In this document: in pieces, positions 23,027 to 28,766 of the stretch
Layout: each line of letters begins with the position of its first letter
Position numbering within the stretch: position 1 is the stretch's first letter
NCBI RefSeq assembly: GCF_016863315.1
Contig: NZ_BOOQ01000065.1
Coordinates: forward strand, 1 to 33,407
Length of the DNA stretch: 33,407 nt
Reading direction: 5' to 3'
Source of the DNA: Planotetraspora silvatica
GTDB taxonomy: Bacteria > Actinomycetota > Actinomycetes > Streptosporangiales > Streptosporangiaceae
Program-made: the position numbers and the translations under genes
The notes under the pieces: model-generated
Database searches by the model: none
What the model saw: the letters and a program-made list of their open reading frames with translations, nothing else
What the model was told of the DNA's origin: nothing

Positions 23027-23875
23027 ATGCCCTCTCCCCTCGTCAGCCGCCGGGTGACACGCACCGCATCGGCGCTCACGCTGGCTCTCGCCACGGGACT
23101 GTCCGTTCCGATCGTCCTGGCCACCACAGCAAGCGCCGCGACGCCGTCGGCCACCGCCGCGGTCAACGGCGCTCTTTTTTACAAGGCCGCCTCGGGCCAG
23201 GCCAACAAGGTGACCATCACCGAGTCGTTGACCAGCGACCACACGGCCATCACGTATGTGATCGACGACGTCGTCCCGATCCAGGCGAAAACCGGCTGCG
23301 CCCACCCCGCCGCCACAGACCACACCCGGGTCTCCTGCAAGGTCGCCCTCCCGGGCGCTCCGAACAGGTACGACACCTTGCGGATGGACCTCGCCGACGG
23401 CAACGACATCGTCGCCTTGAACAACACCACCGGCCAGTCCTACTACTTCAACACGATCTACCTTGGCATCGGCAAGGACAGGCTGACCGACACCGGCAAG
23501 GTCGACGGCAACTTCGTCTTGGGCCAGGCGGGCGACGACACCATCACGGTGGGCGAGGACGCGACGGTCTCCGCCGGTGACGGCAACGACACGGTCTACG
23601 CCAGTGGCTACGTCATCGTGGACGGCGGCAAGGGCAACGACGTGGTCCGTGGCGGCACCGGCAGGCAGGTCCTGTCCGGCGGCGACGGCAACGACAGGAT
23701 CTACGGCGGGACCGGCAGCGACGTGCTGTACGGAGGTAAGGGCAACGACGTCCTGTACGGCAACAGCGGCGATGACGAGCTGCACGGGAACAGCGGCAAC
23801 GACAAGCTGTACGGCGGCCCCGGCAAGGACAGGTTCTCCGGCGGCACCGGCAGGGACGCCATTCATCAGAGCTGA
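23027..23875 (+). CDS. Secreted RTX-repeat (hemolysin-type calcium-binding) protein
   Basis: 282 residues from ATG 23027, which has GGAGG five bases upstream; the in-frame ATG 23015 is less well placed. A Sec signal peptide is evident: two Arg near the start, a hydrophobic ALTLALATGLSVPIVLA core and a TASA-AT cleavage site near residue 38. A beta-rich domain with a Cys pair (GCAHPAATDHTRVSCKVALP) follows. The second half is a run of at least six nonapeptides of the GGxGxDxLY kind, for example GGKGNDVLYG and GNSGDDELHG, which fold into a calcium-binding beta-roll. Actinomycetes lack a type I RTX system, so this is a Sec-exported surface or extracellular protein. The short passenger has no recognised catalytic domain. 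It is cargo between att copies 7 and 8. Confidence 0.88.
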   Translation: MPSPLVSRRVTRTASALTLALATGLSVPIVLATTASAATPSATAAVNGALFYKAASGQANKVTITESLTSDHTAITYVIDDVVPIQAKTGCAHPAATDHTRVSCKVALPGAPNRYDTLRMDLADGNDIVALNNTTGQSYYFNTIYLGIGKDRLTDTGKVDGNFVLGQAGDDTITVGEDATVSAGDGNDTVYASGYVIVDGGKGNDVVRGGTGRQVLSGGDGNDRIYGGTGSDVLYGGKGNDVLYGNSGDDELHGNSGNDKLYGGPGKDRFSGGTGRDAIHQS

Positions 23876-23936
23876 CGGTTCTCACCGCCCAGGGAACTGC
23901 CCGGCACGCGAGTGAGAAACAAGCCCAACAAAGATC

Positions 23937-23974
23937 AAGGCCCGGGTCGGGAATTGTCCTCTGACCTGGGCCTT
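23937..23974. terminator. Hairpin terminator of att module 8
   Basis: AAGGCCCGGGTC and GACCTGGGCCTT again, followed by T. It lies downstream of the RTX gene and may terminate its transcript. Confidence 0.75.
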
Positions 23975-23980
23975 TGCGTG

Positions 23981-24024
23981 TGGAGCGGGTGACGGGAATC
24001 GAACCCGCGCTGTCAGCTTGGGAA
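23981..24024 (-). repeat. tRNA-Gly(CCC) 3' fragment, att copy 8 (flank family III)
   Basis: Perfect 3' half. The right flank begins GCGCATGGATCACGGCTGTT, close to those of copies 1 and 10. Confidence 0.88.
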
Positions 24025-24110
24025 GCGCATGGATCACGGCTGTTAGGGGTGCTGACCTGGGCGTGAGACCGGTCCTGAGTGACCGTGGTTGCCCCCTCGT
24101 CACCCTGGTT

Positions 24111-24130
24111 AATGGCCCGCTAATGGCCCG
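24111..24130. repeat. Arm-type doublet AATGGCCCG x2, period 11
   Basis: Copies at 24111 and 24122 joined by CT, exactly 87 bp from the edge of att copy 8. Motif and distance are identical to those of att copy 1. Confidence 0.75.
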
Positions 24131-24494
24131 GGGATCATGAGGTGTCTCCGGTGGACGAGGCCCCCGCACGTAGGGAAGTGCTAGTCCCCGTTGTGTCTGG
24201 CCGAGGGGTCGAAGGCGGACGGATATTCGCCCGGAGGGCATCGATGACCCAGGCGTGCAGCGCGCGAAAGGCCCCAGGGGTCAGCTGGTCGCGGATGGGG
24301 CCGCACCAGCGTGGCCACCCATGCCGCGCCGTGCCCATGACAGCGCATCTGAGTGCGGTGTTCGCGCCTCGTAAGACCTTTGGGGCCGAGGCTCGGCGAT
24401 CTCAAGGTAAGAACCGCGGTCCGGCGGATTCTAACGATGCGGGGGTCGGTCTGCCGTCGCTGCAGCACTCGGTTCCTTCGATTACTCACAGAGG
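24131..24494. other. Gap before the cupin gene
   Basis: A 67-residue minus-strand frame (24135-24338) reads MGTARHGWPRWCGPIRDQLT, then PGAFRALHAWVIDALRANIR. It looks partly coding and may be a gene remnant, but it has no ribosome site or recognised family. The rest should hold the promoter of the cupin gene. Confidence 0.35.
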
Positions 24495-25016
24495 ATGAAC
24501 ATGACGTTTCACATCTCCCCAGAAGCGGATGACCTTGCCACCACTCCCGGAGGCATCTACGTACCCGTCAACGGCGGGCGTACCAAGTGGTTTTCCGGCG
24601 ACGTTTATTCGGTGAAGCTGACGGCCGCGCAGACGAAAGGATCGCTGGGTGTCGTGGAAGCCTCCGTTCCGCCAGGCGGCGGCCCTGTAGCACACACCCA
24701 TGCCGACCAGGACGAGACGTTCTACCTGCTTGCGGGAGAACTCGAGTTCCTGGACGGTGATAGGACGTTCACCGCAGGGGTCGGTGACCTGGTCCACTGC
24801 CCGCGCGGCGTGCGCCACCGCTTTAAGAACGTCGGACTCCACACAGCCAGGATGCTGTTCTTCTACACACCTGGAGGCTCCGAGGGATTGTTCTTGGACG
24901 GCGGCGACGACCCGGAGCCGGGCGTCCAGGTCCCGACCTGGGGCCCAGAACGCTTCCAAGGGCACATGCTCGACCTCTTCGCGAAGTACGGCCTGGAGGC
25001 GTTGCCTGAAGGCTGA
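24495..25016 (+). CDS. Cupin-domain protein
   Basis: 173 residues from ATG 24495 (ATG 24501 is an alternative), preceded by ACAGAGG. The cupin motif 1 is visible as PVAHTHADQDETFYLLAGEL: His, His and Glu are metal ligands. Motif 2 follows as GDLVHCPRGVRHRFKNVG, with the fourth ligand His. Both metal-site motifs are complete, so it is likely a metal-binding beta-barrel related to quercetin-dioxygenase-like cupins. The C-terminal part (VQVPTWGPERFQGHMLDLFA) forms extra helices. Substrate and activity are unknown. It is single-gene cargo between att copy 8 and the IS256 and tRNA-Tyr relics. Confidence 0.88.
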   Translation: MNMTFHISPEADDLATTPGGIYVPVNGGRTKWFSGDVYSVKLTAAQTKGSLGVVEASVPPGGGPVAHTHADQDETFYLLAGELEFLDGDRTFTAGVGDLVHCPRGVRHRFKNVGLHTARMLFFYTPGGSEGLFLDGGDDPEPGVQVPTWGPERFQGHMLDLFAKYGLEALPEG

Positions 25017-25049
25017 ACGTCCCCGCGGAGCATGGTGACGTCCCCTAGG

Positions 25050-25350
25050 GTGGTGTAACTCCAAGCTGGTGAAGCAGCCCCGGACATGGGGCGAGCCATC
25101 GTGTGACGGTCAGCGAGTTCCCGACCAAAGGTTCTCGCGGAGGACATCACACGATGGCTCTGGATCAGTCTGCCCTGCTCGACCTGTTGGAGTCTTTGAA
25201 AGCCGCCGACGCCGACGATGCCATCCGCCACGCTCTGTAAGCAGTGCTGTAAGCGTTGATCGAGGCAGAGGCGACCGCTTTGATCGGCGCCGCCTCGCAC
25301 CAGCGCACCGATCAACGCAGTACGCACCGCAACGGGCACCGAGACAGGCT
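25050..25350 (+). pseudogene. IS256-family left end and transposase N-terminus, dead
   Basis: The terminal sequence GTGGTGTAACTCCA (25050) is followed at ATG 25154 by MALDQSALLDLLESLKAADA, then DDAIRHAL, stop, AVL, stop, ALIEAEATALIGAASHQRTD and RNGHRDRL. This is the well-known IS256-type N-terminus. In both places where a glutamine would be expected (HALQxVLQALIEAE) the codon is TAA. The sequence breaks off after about 65 residues. The C-terminal relic at 10617-11224 belongs to the same family but need not be the same copy. Confidence 0.85.
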
Positions 25351-25446
25351 GCTTGCAATATACGCGCAATGATCTTGGTGGCGGGACCCGGCGCGCAGGG
25401 GCATGTGGCAGGTCAGGATCTATGAGCGGACGGAAAAGGTCACGTG

Positions 25447-25501
25447 CTGTAAAACCGTCGGCTCAGCCTACGCAAGTTCGAAACTTGCACCTGCTACACC
25501 A
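25447..25501 (+). repeat. tRNA-Tyr(GTA) 3' fragment, att relic
   Basis: The plus strand reads CTGTAAAACCGTCGGCTCAG, a long-variable-arm segment, then GCAAGTTCGAAACTTGC (T-arm with a perfect 5-bp stem) and ACCTGCTACACCA with a CCA end. Anticodon GTA and the class II variable arm indicate tRNA-Tyr. The 5' anticodon strand does not pair (ACGTG against ACCGT), so an intact tRNA is not formed. A GTGGCAG at 25405 could pair with the acceptor strand CTGCTAC, but the total length would be about ten bases too long. Confidence 0.65.
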
Positions 25502-25506
25502 GCCAA

Positions 25507-25548
25507 AAGAGGCCCCTGATCAGCAGAGATGCCGGTCGGGGGCTTCTT
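25507..25548 (+). terminator. Terminator after the tRNA-Tyr relic
   Basis: AAGAGGCCCC pairs with GGGGCTTCTT (one G-U), followed by TG and T. A complement of this kind commonly follows a tRNA gene, so the relic may have brought its own terminator. Confidence 0.65.
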
Positions 25549-25597
25549 TGTTCATGATCCGTGAGCGACCGTGATTCCCCGCTGTTTCCCGTGGGAT

Positions 25598-25616
25598 ATG
25601 GCACGCCTGTGGCACG
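25598..25616. repeat. Arm-type doublet TGGCACG x2, period 11
   Basis: TGGCACG at 25599 and 25610, preceded by GTGATTCCCCGCTG-like arm repeats. It follows the tRNA-Tyr relic and its terminator, about 97 bp from the CCA end. Confidence 0.65.
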
Positions 25617-25697
25617 TGATCAAGCTCGTACCCATGCGCGAGAGGTGCTCCGTGAGCCTTCTGTTTACAAGGTCCCCAAACGATCTCCAACGGAGCC

Positions 25698-26234
25698 CTA
25701 CCAGCCGGCACCGGTCTGCCAGCGCTGAACCCATTCGATGAAGCCGATGGCTTCTGGACCGGGGTAGGGGGAGGCGCCGACGTCGGCAACAAACCAGATC
25801 TTCCCGCGTTGCGTGCCGGTGAGCACCAGGAGCCAGTATGAGAGCTCATCGTCTGTGCCCAAGACGATGGAGCCGTGGTTGTAGACGTCGGCGATGCGTT
25901 GGTCGGAATCAGGTGTGGAGTCGATTTCGTCCTCCCAGTGCCATGCGTGGTCGAGAGGGAAGGCGGCCCCCGGGATGCGATCTCCCTGGTCAGGCCAACC
26001 CGGTGGAAGCCAGCCGAGGGGCAGGAGGCCGCCATCCTCAGGGGGGCCCAAGGAGGAACCATTGGCGACCTCGGCGATGAACGTGCGATAGGGCTCAGGC
26101 AGGCGGGCACCGTTCTCGCCCTCCCAGGCTGCAACGCCTTCTAGTCCTAACGGGGGCTCTCGCCACTCAGCGGGAAACGCGGCCTGAAGCGCTTCGAGGT
26201 CCCCGGTAAGGGACGCGTCATTGGTTGCATCCAT
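25698..26234 (-). CDS. SMI1/KNR4 (SUKH) family protein
   Basis: 178 residues from ATG 26234. The SUKH pattern is visible: LEALQAAFPAEWREPPLGLE, then GVAAWEGENGARLPEPYRTF, IAEVANGSSLGPPEDGGLLP, and later IVLGTDDELSYWLLVLTGTQ and RGKIWFVAD. The E..LG..LP..Y..F....NG arrangement is diagnostic. SUKH proteins commonly act as immunity proteins against polymorphic nuclease toxins. No toxin gene lies beside it, so it would be an orphan immunity protein. The frame continues upstream to 26504 only through att copy 9. It is transcribed leftwards between the tRNA-Tyr relic and att copy 9. Family is firm; protection against a specific toxin is an inference. Confidence 0.85.
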   Translation of the reverse strand: MDATNDASLTGDLEALQAAFPAEWREPPLGLEGVAAWEGENGARLPEPYRTFIAEVANGSSLGPPEDGGLLPLGWLPPGWPDQGDRIPGAAFPLDHAWHWEDEIDSTPDSDQRIADVYNHGSIVLGTDDELSYWLLVLTGTQRGKIWFVADVGASPYPGPEAIGFIEWVQRWQTGAGW

Positions 26235-26342
26235 GGCCCAGTGGTACCAGATGCCTCTGCGGGACGCCTCACGGGACCAAGCGCCGACAACAAGCAGTGT
26301 CCGGGTCGCGAGACCGCCCCTGACCTGGTCTTTCGCGATGAT

Positions 26343-26383
26343 GGCGGGTGACGGGAATCGAACCCGCGCTGCCAGCTTGGGAA
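26343..26383 (-). repeat. tRNA-Gly(CCC) 3' fragment, att copy 9 (flank family I)
   Basis: The acceptor end is altered (GGCGGGTGAC without TGGAGC), T-arm intact, one base change in the anticodon stem (GCCAGCTT). The usual terminator to the left is degenerate (GACCTGGTCTTT). The right flank GTCTTTCAACACCATGCGGT is family I. Confidence 0.85.
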
Positions 26384-26485
26384 GTCTTTCAACACCATGC
26401 GGTCTGAGCTGGGAAAAGGCTGACCTGGGCGTAGGCGGGTCGAGTGACCGTGAGTCCCCGTGATTCCCTGCGGGTTGCCGACCGT

Positions 26486-26505
26486 ACGGGCACGCAACGG
26501 GCACG
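26486..26505. repeat. Arm-type doublet ACGGGCACG x2, period 11
   Basis: Copies at 26486 and 26497 joined by CA, 103 bp from the edge of att copy 9. Confidence 0.75.
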
Positions 26506-26523
26506 GCCCAGCATCAGGACCGT

Positions 26524-26991
26524 CTATGCCATGTCCGGCCGATCATGCTCCTGCGAGGGAACTAGCAGGATGTTGCCCAGGTCCCCGCACCTGCGGTGCC
26601 ACCACGGCCAGGTCTTCGGGGCGTGCGGGTTGGGCAGGGTGCGCGCCAGGAAGTCACAGTCGAGGTCTTTCACGATTGACGCGATTTCCCGAGCTGCCCG
26701 TCTGTCGAGGGCAGTGATGGCGCAATCGATGAGAAGTCGGTCGTCCCAGAGGTCGTATCCGGGGAGGTGAGGTTTCGGCAGGTAGAGCAGCCGCCCAGGA
26801 TGACGTAGGAAGAGTCGCCAGCGGAGGATGGCATCTTCGATCCGCCGGGCAGGCAGGCCGCGTTCAGCCTCGAAGCGAGCAACTTTGCGACGCGTGTGAG
26901 GTGAGAGTTCCGATGGTCGGCGCCGATATTCCAGCAGGTGGGATCGGCAGATGGCATCCAGACGTAGAGCAGCCGCCGACTTGCGGGGCAT
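26524..26991 (-). CDS. Hypothetical 155-residue basic cassette protein
   Basis: ATG 26991 has an AAGAAGAG ribosome site and gives MPRKSAAALRLDAICRSHLL. ELSPHTRRKVARFEAERGLP, RLLYLPKPHLPGYDLWDDRL and LIDCAITALDRRAAREIASI follow, and WPWWHRRCGDLGNILL lies near the end. It is rich in Arg, Trp and Pro and is probably helical. A CDFLARTLPNPHAPKTWPWW stretch near the C-terminus is distinctive. I do not recognise the family. The upstream extension to 27234 runs antisense through the integrase relic and is rejected. It is the only cargo of the cassette between att copies 9 and 10, whose two ends carry matching GGGCACG arm motifs. Confidence 0.7.
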   Translation of the reverse strand: MPRKSAAALRLDAICRSHLLEYRRRPSELSPHTRRKVARFEAERGLPARRIEDAILRWRLFLRHPGRLLYLPKPHLPGYDLWDDRLLIDCAITALDRRAAREIASIVKDLDCDFLARTLPNPHAPKTWPWWHRRCGDLGNILLVPSQEHDRPDMA

Positions 26992-27019
26992 GACTCTTCT
27001 TTCGCGGGTAGCGATCTCC

Positions 27020-27463
27020 GTCGAAAATTCTACTGTGAAGCCCACCGCGGAGCGGCAGCAGGCCGGCAAGCGCATCGTCTCCGTGCCCGAACTCCTCCTG
27101 CCGGATTTCCGGACGCCCCTGAACACGTACGCGGGGGAGGGGGATGAGGGCCTGGTGTTCATCGGGCCGAAGGGCGCCCAGCTACGGCGGACGAACTTCA
27201 CCCGGACATGAAGCAAGGCGATCAGCGCAGCCAAGCTTACGGGCTTCCACTTTCATGATCTGCGGCACACGGGAAACACCTTCGCCTCGCAATCCGGTGC
27301 GACTCTGCGAGAGCTAATGAACCGCATGGGCCACTCGACCACGCAGGCCGCGCTGATCTACCAGCACACCGCCATGGAGCGCGACCGGGCCATCGCCGAT
27401 GCGCTGGGCAAGCTCGCCAAGGAGGCGCTGACCAAGGAAGATCCAGATGGATCGGGCACGTAA
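27020..27463 (+). pseudogene. Tyrosine integrase, 5'-truncated with a nonsense mutation
   Basis: About 145 codons of the catalytic domain remain, in one frame. Early on it reads RIVSVPELLLPDFRTPLNTY and LVFIGPKGAQLRRTNFTRT. A TGA follows where Trp (TGG) is usual, then SKAISAAKLTGFHFHDLRHT, LRELMNRMGHSTTQAALIYQ and HTAMERDRAIADALGKLAKE, ending with TAA at 27461. The HxxR box (HDLRH), the GHS box and the tyrosine nucleophile (ALIYQH) are intact, but the first catalytic Arg and the arm-binding N-terminus are missing. It belongs to the integrases of actinomycete elements and points at att copy 10, the normal layout. Its last codons contain the left-arm half-site GGGCACG. Confidence 0.9.
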
Positions 27464-27471
27464 CGGGCTCT
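27454..27471. repeat. Left-arm half-sites GGGCACG/GGGCTCT, period 11
   Basis: GGGCACG at 27454 and GGGCTCT at 27465, overlapping the end of the integrase relic. They match the ACGGGCACG right-arm doublet at 26486 of the same cassette. Confidence 0.5.
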
Positions 27472-27499
27472 GAAGATCGAAAAGGTGTCCAAAAAGATC

Positions 27500-27537
27500 A
27501 AGGCCCGGGTCGGGAATCATCCTCTTACCTGGGCCTT
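27500..27537. terminator. Hairpin terminator of att module 10
   Basis: AAGGCCCGGGT pairs with ACCTGGGCCTT (one mismatch) around the usual loop. It directly follows the integrase relic. Confidence 0.75.
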
Positions 27538-27543
27538 TGTTAT

Positions 27544-27587
27544 TGGAGCGGGTGACGGGAATCGAACCCGCGCTGTCAGCTTGGGAA
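27544..27587 (-). repeat. tRNA-Gly(CCC) 3' fragment, att copy 10 (flank family III)
   Basis: Perfect 3' half with CCA end. The right flank begins GTGTATGGATCACGGCTCGT, like copies 1 and 8. No intact tRNA-Gly gene is found anywhere in the window; by the orientation it should lie further right. Confidence 0.88.
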
Positions 27588-27673
27588 GTGTATGGATCAC
27601 GGCTCGTAAGGGGGCTGACATGGGCTTCGAGCCGGTCATGAGTGACCGTGATTGACCTCTCTTCACCCTCCCT

Positions 27674-27693
27674 AATTGCACGCTAATTGCACG
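27674..27693. repeat. Arm-type doublet AATTGCACG x2, period 11
   Basis: Copies at 27674 and 27685 joined by CT, exactly 87 bp from the edge of att copy 10. Confidence 0.75.
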
Positions 27694-27746
27694 CTGATCA
27701 GGCGGGCACCCGCGCCACGGGCGTAGTTGCTGCTCAACTCCCACAC

Positions 27747-28359
27747 CGCGGGCCAGTAGTTGATGAGCGCAGTCGCTCCCTACCGGGTCAGCGGTCGAAC
27801 CACGCTTTAGCAGAGGGTAGGAGCAACAGAAGGAGTACGACGACGGGCAAGACCAGGCTGTACATGTAGGGAGGGGGGTCGAGCGTACGTCCGGAGACAT
27901 AGGTGAGAGCCATGAGGCACTCGAGTCCAAGCGCGGCGATCCTGACCCGTCTTCTACGCGAGATCCACTTGCCTGCCCACCAGCCGATCAGCAATGCGAT
28001 CACAACGCTGAGGGCGAGAACCAGTGATGTCAGGACATCACCTTTGCCGCCCGATGCCGTTAGCGGAGCGATAAGCAGCACGCTGGACAAGAGTCCCAGC
28101 GCTCCTTGAACGATCATGATGAACTGGGCACTTTTGACCGCGAGCGACATACGCTCGTTCTTCTCTGCAGCCGCAGCCACGGGACCTCTTGGGGGGTTAG
28201 CAGTCTTACCTAGACACTGGACGTCTGGTCGTGTGTCTCATAGGGGCTGTGATGGTGATCAGAGCATACTTCCTGCGACGTCATGGCATCGGCCACGGGG
28301 TAGGCATGGTGTATGCCAAGGCACTGAAGAAGAGCCCGAAGGTCCTTATGAACCCGCGG
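27747..28359. repeat. Duplicated 0.6-kb cassette, copy B
   Basis: Second copy of 8561-9168. It begins 54 bases after the arm doublet at 27674 and ends in GAACCCGCGG. The DNA to the right (TTAATAG...) differs from that beside copy A. Confidence 0.85.
27788..28180 (-). CDS. Small four-helix membrane protein (paralogue B)
   Basis: 130 residues, GTG start at 28180. It is the same protein as at 8602 with nine substitutions, among them Glu3Ala, Ser20Phe, Gly33Ser, Ala41Thr and Leu43Ser, most of them in or next to the hydrophobic segments. The reading frame is intact in both copies despite the decay all around, which argues that the protein is still used. The function is unknown. Confidence 0.75.
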   Translation of the reverse strand: MAAAAEKNERMSLAVKSAQFIMIVQGALGLLSSVLLIAPLTASGGKGDVLTSLVLALSVVIALLIGWWAGKWISRRRRVRIAALGLECLMALTYVSGRTLDPPPYMYSLVLPVVVLLLLLLPSAKAWFDR

Positions 28360-28766
28360 ATTAATAGAAGACGGTTCGATCGAGGTCTAGGGCTTTGACC
28401 TGGAGATGCGGTGTCCGTGGACGTCCGCCGAGTCCCGCCGTCGTTCGCCACACTCCCGTGCGGACACGCACAGTTTCCCTGGACTGATCGTCCCGTATGC
28501 CTCGACCCACCGCGGAGCGGCAGCGGGCCGGCGACGGAGGGACAAGCCCGTCTTTGCGTGTACGTCAGCCGGTCGCCGTTCCTCGATCATCGGACGCCAA
28601 CGGGGACAGACGGGCTTGAGCCGTAGGAGCTGGTCTGCTGGGCTTGCCTGGGTCGTGGCAGGCGGGACGATCAGGCGCCCACCCCAGGCAGCTACGGACC
28701 TGGCTCCTGCTCCTGGGCGATCATCCCGGAGCCGAGGCCCCCGCCGGAGGCGCGTAATTTGATGGG
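28181..28766. other. Cassette upstream region and non-coding DNA
   Basis: Up to 28359 it is the promoter side of paralogue B. From 28360 to 28766 no gene is supported; frames are Arg/Ser/Pro-rich. AAGCCCGTCT (28544-28553) and AGACGGGCTT (28608-28617) form a perfect 10-bp inverted repeat with a 54-base centre, perhaps a long hairpin or a mobile-element remnant. Confidence 0.45.

Larger units (their letters stand above)
25017..25697. other. IS256 and tRNA-Tyr att relic region
   Basis: No intact gene. It contains the 5' part of a dead IS256 transposase, a tRNA-Tyr 3' fragment followed by a terminator, and an arm-type doublet, each listed separately. Confidence 0.6.

Noticed and set aside
22829-23866. 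345-residue minus-strand frame with Val/Ala/Asp repeats
   Set aside because: The repetitive translation is only the reverse complement of the RTX nonapeptide repeats.
2847-27587. CRISPR array
   Set aside because: The repeats are 40-bp tRNA-derived units hundreds to thousands of bases apart, and the doublets are single pairs. There are no regular spacers and no cas genes.
27544-27640. Intact tRNA-Gly gene at an att copy
   Set aside because: None of the ten copies is followed by a 5' half that could form the acceptor, D and 5' anticodon strands. All diverge at the anticodon loop.
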